From positions 1 through 64,000 of the forward strand of contig NZ_FQYM01000001.1 of NCBI RefSeq assembly GCF_900141705.1: a stretch of 64,000 nucleotides of DNA, written 5' to 3'. Positions 40,090 through 48,698 of this stretch are shown piece after piece. The translations under genes were made by a program, and so were the position numbers. Origin of the DNA: Fibrobacter sp. UWP2. Lineage in GTDB: Bacteria; Fibrobacterota; Fibrobacteria; Fibrobacterales; Fibrobacteraceae. The notes under the pieces are model-generated. The model saw only the letters and a list, made by a program, of their open reading frames with translations. It did not search any database and was not told the DNA's origin. The first letter of the stretch is position 1, and every line of letters begins with the position of its first letter.

Positions 40090-42399
40090 TCAAACTTTTT
40101 TTGTAATGATCTTTGTGAGCGTGAGCTGGTTCTTTTCGCCATTGCGCTCATACTCAAGCGAATCCATCATCTTTTTCACAATAAAGATGCCGAGCCCGCC
40201 CACGCCGCGCTCTTCCGCAGAAAGCGTCACATCCGGATCGTCCTTTTCGAGCGGGTTATAGGGCTTGCCGTCGTCCACAAACGTCAATTTTATTGCCGAC
40301 GGGTTGTCCATAATGTAAATCGTCAGCGTCACCTCCGTGGCACCGGAGTAACTTACAATGTTGCTGAACACCTCGTCAATTGCCACGTCCATCTGCGTTA
40401 TGGTCTTCATGGGCGTATCCGTATTCCCAAGAACGCCCTCCACGAACGCGGTGAGCCTTTCCAGGTTTTCGACCTTCGGGAACACCTTCACCGAGATTGA
40501 CGTACCGCCGCAAATAAACTTCACCGCGAGCATCGTGATGTCGTCGAACTGCGGGGCCGAGCCAACAAAGGCATCCACGTCCTTCTTTACGCGAGCGCAG
40601 ACTTCTTCGGGATCGCACTCGTTGCAAGCAGCGAGTGACGAAAGCAAGCGGTCGTCACCAAAGAGTTCGTTCTGGGCGTTCGTCGCTTCCGTCACGCCGT
40701 CGGTATAAAGCAAAAGCGTATCGCCCGGATCCAGTTGCGCCGTATGTTCCGTGTAATGGACATCTCCCATCGCCGCCATGACGATTCCCGGCTTTACCTT
40801 TAAGAATTCGGTCGTCCCGTCCTTTCGCAAGATGGCGGGCGGATTATGCCCGGCCGAGGCGAAATGCAGCTGCCCCGTGCGCAAATCCAGTATGCCCGCC
40901 CATACGGTGACGAACATTTCCAGCTTGTTCTTCAAGAACATCTTCTGGTTTGCGGAGTCGAACGCGTCCGATATAGAATCCAGAGTCGCGATCATCGTCT
41001 TCACGACAATAAGCGCCGCCATCATGAACAGCGCCGCCGGCACGCCCTTGCCCGAAACGTCTGCGATAAGCACGCAAAGGCGGTTGTCGTCCAGCTTAAA
41101 GAAGTCGTAGAAGTCGCCGCCGATTTCCTTCGCCGGCAACAGGAAGGGAGCCAGTTTGTGGCGGCAATCGTCCATCTTCTCGTCCATTTCGCTCTTGGGG
41201 AGCATGCCCATCTGGATGCCCCGGGCAAACCCAAGCTCGCTCTCGATGCGTTCAAGACCCTTTTGCGTCTGGATGTATTCCTGCAACGAGGAGCGCATCT
41301 TCCCGAACGCCGCCGCAAAATGCGAAATTTCGTCATTGCCTTCGAGGTTCGGGATTTCTGCGTCAAAATCCCCCTGGCCTAACTTATCGGCAACATTGGA
41401 GAGCGTCACGAGCGGTCGCGTCACACGGAGCGAAACGAGAAGGAGAATAACGATGATTAAAATGTATCCGCAAGCACTGAGTATAATGAATGTGCGCCCA
41501 AGGGAACGCTGTTCCTCGAAGAATTTTTGCGAAGGCCACACGACCATGTAGGTCCAGCCATTAACGGTCATGCGGCGGAAATAGACGACGGCATCCGTTT
41601 CGTCTAATACGGATGCGACAAAGAGGCCCTGGTCACGACTGCGGAAGTTCTTTTCCAGTTCAAAGAACTGAGGTCTGTAATTTTTACCGGCCTCCCTGTG
41701 TCCTTCGGCCCCAATGGCAAAATTGCCAGAGGAAAGGATAAAGGCGAACCCGGAATTCGCGATGGGAATGCTTTCCAACGCCTCGTTCAAGAACTTGAGC
41801 GAAATGTCGACGCAGAGGACGCCCGCGAATTTTTTCTCGCCAGCCTTGTCGGTCTTGAAAATAGGAATTGTGTAGACCGCGATGGGTCCCGGCACAAACT
41901 GCCCAATGAACGGCTCCTGCCACAACGCCTTTTGCTTATTTTTGGTGCTTGTGTACCAAAGTTTTTCTTGGTAGCTGTGGCCGTCCTTGACCACTATGGA
42001 ATCCCCTTCGCGCATCGCGAGCCGCATATATTCATTGGCACGCGCATTGGGAGCCATTCCCTGTTCATAGGCGACAACAATCGCTTCCACCTGCGGGAGC
42101 CTGAACATGGCCTCCTCAAGGGCCTTGCGGAGGAACATTCCCTGTTCCTCGGGCGTCATCGTCTCGGTTTCAATGGTACTGACGGCGGCCTCGCCTATGG
42201 CTATCGCATCGTTAAAAATGCGTTCAAAGAGCACGATGTTCGCTTGGCTCACCTCTTCGCTGCGCTTGGTAAGCATTTCACCAAGTTTCTCATTTGACAG
42301 ATAACGCATCACGCCAAGGACACCCCCGAACACGATGGTAATGCCAACGAGTATCATCAGGGACTGTTTAAACGCCAGACCATGGATATTGAATTTCAT
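40090..42399 (-). CDS. Membrane sensor PP2C (SpoIIE/RsbU) phosphatase with its own GHKL ATPase domain
   Basis: A 769-residue sensor. A membrane helix near 10-32, an extracytoplasmic dCache-like domain (about 35-285), a second helix (about 300-325) and a HAMP domain precede a SpoIIE phosphatase domain at about 400-610. Its metal-binding motifs are all present: GGDFYDF, LIADVSGKG, LLLYTDGVTEA and FDDITML. A GHKL ATPase domain ends the protein with an intact N-box (AIDEVFSNI), DDGKPYNP and the lid GVGGLGIF. It thus combines the phosphatase and kinase of a partner-switching module. The STAS protein downstream is its probable substrate. The ATG at 42399 has AGGGG upstream. Confidence 0.92.
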   Translation of the reverse strand: MKFNIHGLAFKQSLMILVGITIVFGGVLGVMRYLSNEKLGEMLTKRSEEVSQANIVLFERIFNDAIAIGEAAVSTIETETMTPEEQGMFLRKALEEAMFRLPQVEAIVVAYEQGMAPNARANEYMRLAMREGDSIVVKDGHSYQEKLWYTSTKNKQKALWQEPFIGQFVPGPIAVYTIPIFKTDKAGEKKFAGVLCVDISLKFLNEALESIPIANSGFAFILSSGNFAIGAEGHREAGKNYRPQFFELEKNFRSRDQGLFVASVLDETDAVVYFRRMTVNGWTYMVVWPSQKFFEEQRSLGRTFIILSACGYILIIVILLLVSLRVTRPLVTLSNVADKLGQGDFDAEIPNLEGNDEISHFAAAFGKMRSSLQEYIQTQKGLERIESELGFARGIQMGMLPKSEMDEKMDDCRHKLAPFLLPAKEIGGDFYDFFKLDDNRLCVLIADVSGKGVPAALFMMAALIVVKTMIATLDSISDAFDSANQKMFLKNKLEMFVTVWAGILDLRTGQLHFASAGHNPPAILRKDGTTEFLKVKPGIVMAAMGDVHYTEHTAQLDPGDTLLLYTDGVTEATNAQNELFGDDRLLSSLAACNECDPEEVCARVKKDVDAFVGSAPQFDDITMLAVKFICGGTSISVKVFPKVENLERLTAFVEGVLGNTDTPMKTITQMDVAIDEVFSNIVSYSGATEVTLTIYIMDNPSAIKLTFVDDGKPYNPLEKDDPDVTLSAEERGVGGLGIFIVKKMMDSLEYERNGEKNQLTLTKIITKKV

Positions 42400-42589
42400 G
42401 TTCACCCCTAGTTGTGCGTACACCTAACGGCATCAAGTCCATTCGATGTACGTTAATAATTTAAAATATTCGACCGAAAAATGGGATTTCTTCGCCAAAA
42501 CAAGGCGAATTTCTAGGGTTCTAAAAAGGCCAATGACGACAACACGCGCTTGTTTTGACATCACCCTTGTAAATTTCTAAGTTTATGCC

Positions 42590-43864
42590 ATGGACAAGTC
42601 GTTCTTTCGCCCTTTTGCCCTTCTCTTGTTGGCTTCAGCCCTTGCTGCGCCGGCAGTGTTCGGCTATGCCGGCGAGGGCTGTAAGGACGGGACGCCCATC
42701 GGGACGGTATCCCTGGAGGGAATGACCCGAACAAAACCCCATGTGGTCCTTCGCGAACTTTCCATGAAGTCGGGAGTCGCCTATTCGGACTCCTTGTTTA
42801 CCGCCGACGCCCGGCGGCTTGAAAGCCTGGACCTGTTTTCTGATATCAAGCTGAGCTGCGTCCAAGAGGGCGACCAACAGAACATCGTCCTGCAACTGAC
42901 CGAAATTTTTCCGTTCATTCCCGCCCCTGCGGGCAAAAAGACCGATCAGGACGGCTGGATGCTGGGAGGCGCCCTCGCCTACCTGAACCTCTTTGGCGAA
43001 GACATCCGCAGCGAAATCCAATACAGGACTTCCCTGGACCCCCTGTTCGACAACAACGAATATGCTATTTACACATCGTCTCCCTGGCTCTTTGGACTAC
43101 CCGTAGGGTGGAACATCGAGCTCCTCCGCACCGACAGCTATGACGAACTGCGAAATTTTCACAACGCCTCCTGGCTTGCCGACTTAGATTTGGAATGGAA
43201 CTTCACACAGCGATTCGCCCTTCTTGTTTCTGGGGCATACCGCTACATGGAGAAATTCGGCCATGTTCCCGAGGGAGGGCTCGGGATTTCCTTTGACACC
43301 AGGGATTCCCCGCTGGATTCCCGACGCGGCACCTATGACGAGATAATGCTGACCCGAGTCGGGGCGCACGACTTGCCGGAAAACTTCTTTGAAATCCTGA
43401 CGGACTTCCGGGGGTACTACACAGCGGGCAGGTTTATTTCTGGATTGTCGGCTCTTTTCCGTTACCGGTTCGGCCATGCGGAATTCTTTGACCGTTTTCA
43501 CCATGGAGGCGCCAACACCTTCCGCGGGGCAGACGCGGATACTTCCAGACACGGCAAGCACGAAAGCCTCTTGAACTTCGAAGAGCGTTTTGTCCTGCTG
43601 GAACGCAGGCCTGCAAGTGTCGTCGGAATCAACTTTTTCTATGGAGTCCAGCTGGTGGCGGGTTTGGACGGATCTTTTTTGTGGGATGATTCGGACCTGG
43701 ACTGGAGCGAGTATTCTGGAGCCGTCTATGGAGGCATCCACTTGCTGATACCGGCACTGGACCGCATCCGCATAGAAGTCGGCTACGCACCGGATACTGG
43801 CGAGCCCAAAATTTTTGTCGGGCTCTTCGAAAAGAACGTCTCCCAGAGATGGCGCTCCAGGTAA
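42590..43864 (+). CDS. Omp85-superfamily outer membrane protein with one POTRA-like domain
   Basis: A 424-residue outer membrane protein. After the signal peptide, residues about 35-110 form a POTRA-like domain (GTVSLEGMTRTKPHVVLREL). Residues about 120-424 are predicted beta-barrel, with alternating amphipathic strands. A GANTFRGAD motif resembles the VRGF/Y loop of Omp85 proteins, and GISFDTRDSPLDSRRG is a characteristic strand. BamA has five POTRA domains and TamA three; this one is shorter and resembles surface-antigen (D15)-like proteins. Role could be protein or lipid export, or patatin-like autotransport without the patatin. The gene lies divergently to the PP2C operon. Confidence 0.8.
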   Translation: MDKSFFRPFALLLLASALAAPAVFGYAGEGCKDGTPIGTVSLEGMTRTKPHVVLRELSMKSGVAYSDSLFTADARRLESLDLFSDIKLSCVQEGDQQNIVLQLTEIFPFIPAPAGKKTDQDGWMLGGALAYLNLFGEDIRSEIQYRTSLDPLFDNNEYAIYTSSPWLFGLPVGWNIELLRTDSYDELRNFHNASWLADLDLEWNFTQRFALLVSGAYRYMEKFGHVPEGGLGISFDTRDSPLDSRRGTYDEIMLTRVGAHDLPENFFEILTDFRGYYTAGRFISGLSALFRYRFGHAEFFDRFHHGGANTFRGADADTSRHGKHESLLNFEERFVLLERRPASVVGINFFYGVQLVAGLDGSFLWDDSDLDWSEYSGAVYGGIHLLIPALDRIRIEVGYAPDTGEPKIFVGLFEKNVSQRWRSR

Positions 43865-44111
43865 ACCGAACTAAACACAACGGGTATACGGACAGCATCA
43901 TTTACTGCACAAAATGTCACTCGTTGTCAAAAAGTTTTGCTATATTGTTCTTAAAGGCAAATCCAGGCGGGGGTTTCCCGAAAGGACTCGCGAAAATATC
44001 TAAAATTGCACCACGAGTGCCGGTTTAATGCCGATTTTTGCATAATTTGGGCAATTTTGGACAAATCAGAAGCTTTTTTAGACTAGGAACAAGTTAAGGA
44101 TCTAGCGTTTT

Positions 44112-45962
44112 ATGGCAAGTAATTACGACGAACGGAACATCAAGACTTTGGAATGGTACGAGCATATCCGCATGCGTCCGGGTATGTACATCGGCAAGCT
44201 AGGCGACGGCCAGAGCCCCGACGACGGTATCTACGTCTTGGCGAAGGAAGTCATCGACAACTCCATTGACGAATTCGCGATGGGCGCCGGAAAAAAGATC
44301 ATCATCGAGATGGCGGACAGGAGCTGCCGCGTGCGCGACTTCGGCCGCGGCATCCCGCTGGGCAAGGTCATCGACTGCGTTTCCAAAATGAACACCGGCG
44401 GCAAGTACGACTCCGAGGCGTTCCAAAAGTCTGTGGGCATGAACGGCGTGGGTACCAAGGCGGTCAACGCGCTTTCCACCACCTTTATCGTGCAGAGTTT
44501 CCGTGACGGTCGCTGCAAAAGGGCGGAATTCAGCAAGGGCATTTTGGTGAAGGAATATCGCGAATGCGCCACCAACGAGAAAAACGGCACCGAAATCTAC
44601 TTTGAACCCGACGCGGACCTGTTCAAGAACTACCGGTTCCTCCCCGCCTACATGGAAGAGAAAATCTGGAACTACGCGTACCTGAACACGGGCCTCACGA
44701 TGGTGATGAACGACAAGCAGTACGTGAGCCCGAACGGTCTTTTGGATTTGCTCAAGAGCCGCGTGGACGAAACCATCCGCTACGACATCATCCACTGCAA
44801 ACTCAAGGATTTGGAGTTCGCCCTCACGCACTCGAACCAGGAAGGCGAACATTACTTCAGTTTTGTGAACGGCCAGCACACCACGCAGGGCGGCACCCAC
44901 CTGGCGGCATTCCGCGAGGCGGTGGTCAAGGGCGTTCGCGACCACTTCAAAAAGGAATTCGACGCCAGCGACGTGCGCAATTGCATCATCGGCGCGATCT
45001 CGGTGCGCATCCAAGAGCCTGTTTTTGAATCGCAGACCAAGACGAAGCTCGGCAGCACGACCACTGCCCCCAACGGTCCCGCGCTCCGCTCGTGGATCGT
45101 GGACAGCGTCTCGAAGGAACTCGACAACTACCTGCACAAGAACGAGGCGGTGGCGAAGGCGATCCTCGACCGCATCAACCAGAACGAAAAACTGAGGAAG
45201 GAACTTGCGGGCGTCAAAAAACTCGCGAACGAACGCGCCAAGAAGGCGAACCTCAACAACAAGAAACTCCGCGACTGTAGCGTCCACCTGAGCGACGCCA
45301 AGAACCCGCTCAAGAACGAGACCATGATATTTATCACCGAGGGTAATTCCGCCTCCGGTACCATTACTACGGCGCGTAACCCCAAGACGCAGGCAGTGTT
45401 CAGCCTCCGCGGCAAACCCAAGAACAGCTACGGTCTCTCCAAAAAAATCGTGTACGAGAACGAGGAATGGAACCTGTTGCAGGCGGCACTCAACATAGAG
45501 AACGGGCTCGACGACCTGCGCTACGACAAGGTGATTATCGCGACCGATGCCGACGTGGACGGCATGCACATCCGCCTTTTGGTGATGACGTTCTTCCTCC
45601 AGTACTTCCCGGAACTGGTGGAGCAAAAGCACCTGTACATTTTGCAGGCGCCGCTGTTCCGCGTGCGTAACCGCAAAGACAAAAAGAAGACGTTCTACTG
45701 CTACGACGAGGAGGAACGCGACAAGGCGGCAAAGGAAATCGGCAAGACTGACCTGGAAATCACCCGATTCAAAGGCCTTGGCGAAATGGACTCCGAGGAC
45801 TTCAAGCTGCTTATTGGCGAGAACATGCACCTGGAAACTGTCACCATGCCTACGGACGCCTCTCTGGGCAAGATGCTCGAGTACTACATGGGCAAAAACA
45901 CGCAGGCGCGCCAGGACTACATCGTGGAGAACCTGAGAACCGAGGCTGTAGAGGAGCTATAG
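44112..45962 (+). CDS. parE: DNA topoisomerase IV subunit B
   Basis: A 616-residue ATPase subunit of topoisomerase IV. The GHKL ATP-binding motifs are KEVIDNSIDEF (N-box), RDFGRGIP and the glycine-rich GMNGVGTKAVNAL. The transducer domain follows. The TOPRIM part has FITEGNSASG and DADVDGMHIR. It lacks the extra insert of E. coli GyrB and has the short C-terminal end typical of ParE (FKGLGEMDSEDF near the end). Together with the downstream parC it forms the decatenating enzyme. AAGGA precedes the ATG. Confidence 0.93.
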   Translation: MASNYDERNIKTLEWYEHIRMRPGMYIGKLGDGQSPDDGIYVLAKEVIDNSIDEFAMGAGKKIIIEMADRSCRVRDFGRGIPLGKVIDCVSKMNTGGKYDSEAFQKSVGMNGVGTKAVNALSTTFIVQSFRDGRCKRAEFSKGILVKEYRECATNEKNGTEIYFEPDADLFKNYRFLPAYMEEKIWNYAYLNTGLTMVMNDKQYVSPNGLLDLLKSRVDETIRYDIIHCKLKDLEFALTHSNQEGEHYFSFVNGQHTTQGGTHLAAFREAVVKGVRDHFKKEFDASDVRNCIIGAISVRIQEPVFESQTKTKLGSTTTAPNGPALRSWIVDSVSKELDNYLHKNEAVAKAILDRINQNEKLRKELAGVKKLANERAKKANLNNKKLRDCSVHLSDAKNPLKNETMIFITEGNSASGTITTARNPKTQAVFSLRGKPKNSYGLSKKIVYENEEWNLLQAALNIENGLDDLRYDKVIIATDADVDGMHIRLLVMTFFLQYFPELVEQKHLYILQAPLFRVRNRKDKKKTFYCYDEEERDKAAKEIGKTDLEITRFKGLGEMDSEDFKLLIGENMHLETVTMPTDASLGKMLEYYMGKNTQARQDYIVENLRTEAVEEL

Positions 45963-45987
45963 AGCTTAAACCGGGACCTAGGCCCCT

Positions 45988-46050
45988 CTTAGAACTTAGT
46001 TCGCTTCGCTGCAGACCTAAAATTGCAACCTCTAAGCACTAAGTTCTAAG
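45988..46050. repeat. 13-bp perfect inverted repeat between parE and parC
   Basis: CTTAGAACTTAGT at 45988-46000 and its exact reverse complement at 46038-46050 flank a 37-base spacer. AGTTCT-like half-copies extend beyond both arms. The gap separates two genes expected to be co-expressed, so an mRNA stem could act as an attenuator or processing site. It could also be a remnant of a genome-wide repeat. Confidence 0.65.
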
Positions 46051-46089
46051 TTCTGCCTACTAGATTTTTAAAACGAGCGATAAGAAACT

Positions 46090-48621
46090 ATGGACGAAGA
46101 ACAGAAAACTTTAGGACTTTCGAACGTAAACCACCTGGAAAAGCTGTACAACGGCTGGTTCCTGGACTATGCGAGCTACACCATTTTGGACCGTGCCGTT
46201 CCCTATTTTGAAGACGGCCTCAAGCCCGTGCAGCGCCGCATTCTGCACACGATGTTCGAAATGAATGATGGTAGTTTTCACAAGGTGGCGGGCATTGTTG
46301 GCGACACCATGCACTATCACCCACACGGCGACGCTTCCATCTACACCGCCCTCGTGAACATGGGCCAAAAGAACCTGCTCATCGAGCCGCAGGGCAACTG
46401 GGGCAACCCTCTCACGGGCGACGAAGCCGCTGCCCCGCGTTACATTGAAGGCAAGCTCAGCGACTTTGCACTCGATGTGATGTTCAACCCCGAGACCACG
46501 GAATGGATCCCGAACTACGACGGACGCTCCAAGGAACCGGTGACGCTCCCTGCGAAATTCCCGATTTTGCTCGCGCAAGGCGTGGACGGCATTGCGGTCG
46601 GTCTTTCGACGACGATTCTCCCCCACAACTTCAAGGAACTTTGCCAAGCTAGCATCGACTACCTGCGCGGCCGCAAGTTCACTCTGTACCCGGACTTCTA
46701 CACGGGCGGCATCATCGACGTTAGCGAATACAACGACGGCGAGCGCGGCGGACGCCTCAAAGTGCGAGCCCGCATCGAGAAGCTCGACAACAAGACGCTC
46801 GTCATCCGCGAAATTCCCTTTGGCACCACGACCGACAGCCTTATTGACTCCATCGTGGCGGCAAACGAAAAAGGCAAAATCAAGGTCAAGCAGATTGTGG
46901 ACCACACGACCGAAAACGTGGAAATCCAAGTGCTGTTGCAGCCGGGTACCGACCCGCAGGTGGCAATCGACGCCCTCTACGCCTTTACCGACTGCCAAAC
47001 GACCTTGGCCGCGAACAGCTGCGTGATTATCGACAAAAAGCCGAAGTTCAGCAACACCACGGAACTATTGAAGCTCAGCACCGACCATACGGTAAAGCTT
47101 TTGGATTGGGAACTCGACAACGAACTCGGCCACCTGCAAGACCGCTGGCACATGACAAGCCTCGAGAAGATATTCATTGAGAAGGAAGTCTACGAGGTCA
47201 TTAAGCAAGCGAAATCGCATGACGAAATGGTGGAACTCATTGCCGAGGGACTCAAGCCCCACATCAAAAAACTCCGCCGCGAAGTAACCCGCGAAGAGAT
47301 TTTGAAGCTCGCCGAAATCCCGGTACGCCGCATCAGTCGTTTTGACCGCAAAAAGGCGGACGAACTTTTGAAGGAACTGGACGCAAAGATTGACGAGGTA
47401 AAGTACAACAAGGAACACCTCACCGACTACGCCGTAAACTACTTCAAGAACATCCTCAAAAAATACGGCGAAGGCCGCGACCGCAAAACGGAAATCGGCG
47501 AATTCGGCACGGTGAGCGCCGTACACGTGGCACTTGCAAACCAAAAACTCTATGTGAACCGCAAGGAAGGATTCGTAGGTACCGGCATGAAGAAGGAGGA
47601 ATACCTCTTTGACGTGTCGGAATACGACGACCTCATTGTGTTCAAGGCCGACGGCAGTTTCAAGGTGGTGCGCGTAAGCGACAAGGATTTTGTAGGTAAA
47701 GACATCGTGCTCGTTGAAAAGTTCAACAAGGACGACGAGCGTCACATCTACAACGTGATCCACCAGGACGGCAAGGAAGGCTACGCCTACATCAAGCGCT
47801 TCAACGTGGGTGGTGTCACTCGCGACAAGGATTACTACATGGGCAAAAACAAGCCCGGCAGCAAGCTCCTGTACATGTCGAGCAACCTGAACGGCGAAGC
47901 CGAAGTTGTCGAGGTCGTGCTGAAGCCGCGCCCACGCATCAAGCTCAATTTCGAAGTGGATTTCAGTACCATTGAGGTCAAGGGCCGTGGTGCCATCGGA
48001 AACATCGTGACAAAGTACCCGGTCAAGACCGTAAAGCGCATCCGTAAGGGCGTGAGCACACTCGGCGCACGCGTCCTGTACTTTGACGCCCCCAGCGGCA
48101 TCATCAGCACGCAAAGGAAGGGTGACCGCATCGGCGAATTCGGCGAGAAGGACAAGATTCTCATCATCAAGGAGAACGGCACCGCCCGCGTGCACGACAT
48201 GGCGGACCCGATCCTCGTGGGTACCGGCATCAAGTACATCCACAAATTTGACCCCGCTCAGGTGTTCACCATCCTCTACTTTGAGGGCGGGAACTTCAAC
48301 TACATGGTCAAGCGCTTCAACCTGGAAGGCTGCCCCATGACGACGGAGTTCAACCTGATTACCGACCACAAGGATTCCCAGATGATCGAGCTCTTCGCTA
48401 CCGATGACGCCCGCCAGCTGATGGAATACCAGGTGGGTCGAGAAGTTCAGAAAGAGGAACTGGATTTGACCGAGGTGGCCGACGTCAAGAGCTACAAGGC
48501 AATGGGCAGCAAGTTCACCGCCAAGAAGGTCAAACGTACGAGCCGCGTCACCCCGCCCGACCCGTTTGACGACGGCGCCGGTGAGGAATCGACCGACGAC
48601 AGCGACCCGAGCCTGTTTTAG
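46090..48621 (+). CDS. parC: DNA topoisomerase IV subunit A
   Basis: An 843-residue subunit that cuts and rejoins DNA. The active-site Tyr is in AAAPRYIEG near residue 120; the quinolone-region positions are in HPHGDASIYTALVNMGQ. The coiled-coil and tower region run to about 480, and the C-terminal part forms a beta-pinwheel with several repeated blades. No GyrA box is visible, which supports ParC rather than GyrA. The last residues are Asp/Glu/Ser-rich. It follows parE after 127 bases containing an inverted repeat. Confidence 0.93.
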   Translation: MDEEQKTLGLSNVNHLEKLYNGWFLDYASYTILDRAVPYFEDGLKPVQRRILHTMFEMNDGSFHKVAGIVGDTMHYHPHGDASIYTALVNMGQKNLLIEPQGNWGNPLTGDEAAAPRYIEGKLSDFALDVMFNPETTEWIPNYDGRSKEPVTLPAKFPILLAQGVDGIAVGLSTTILPHNFKELCQASIDYLRGRKFTLYPDFYTGGIIDVSEYNDGERGGRLKVRARIEKLDNKTLVIREIPFGTTTDSLIDSIVAANEKGKIKVKQIVDHTTENVEIQVLLQPGTDPQVAIDALYAFTDCQTTLAANSCVIIDKKPKFSNTTELLKLSTDHTVKLLDWELDNELGHLQDRWHMTSLEKIFIEKEVYEVIKQAKSHDEMVELIAEGLKPHIKKLRREVTREEILKLAEIPVRRISRFDRKKADELLKELDAKIDEVKYNKEHLTDYAVNYFKNILKKYGEGRDRKTEIGEFGTVSAVHVALANQKLYVNRKEGFVGTGMKKEEYLFDVSEYDDLIVFKADGSFKVVRVSDKDFVGKDIVLVEKFNKDDERHIYNVIHQDGKEGYAYIKRFNVGGVTRDKDYYMGKNKPGSKLLYMSSNLNGEAEVVEVVLKPRPRIKLNFEVDFSTIEVKGRGAIGNIVTKYPVKTVKRIRKGVSTLGARVLYFDAPSGIISTQRKGDRIGEFGEKDKILIIKENGTARVHDMADPILVGTGIKYIHKFDPAQVFTILYFEGGNFNYMVKRFNLEGCPMTTEFNLITDHKDSQMIELFATDDARQLMEYQVGREVQKEELDLTEVADVKSYKAMGSKFTAKKVKRTSRVTPPDPFDDGAGEESTDDSDPSLF

Positions 48622-48652
48622 CGAGTCCTTCATCCTGAAGGGTAAAGCCAGT

Positions 48653-48692
48653 TGTCATCCCGAGGGGAAACGCCCCAAGGGATCGAACGACA
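48653..48692. repeat. REP-like palindromic element after parC
   Basis: A 40-base imperfect palindrome: TGTC and TCCC at the left pair with GGGA and GACA at the right, and an inner GGGG-AAACG-CCCC hairpin lies between. The left part (GTCATCCCGAGGGG) matches the general look of intergenic TCATCC-type repeats in many bacteria. A second, partial TCATCCTGAAGGG occurs at about 48630-48642. It lies between convergent genes, the usual place for such elements. Confidence 0.5.
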
Positions 48693-48698
48693 TGCTTT

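Noticed and set aside
43865-44111. 247-base gap upstream of parE checked for a tRNA, small RNA or origin
   Set aside because: No cloverleaf, DnaA-box cluster or strong hairpin was visible; it most likely holds only the parE promoter and leader.
44199-48633. Two open frames over 500 codons antisense to parE and parC
   Set aside because: Their products are Val/Leu/His-rich with no motif, and both real topoisomerase genes are complete.
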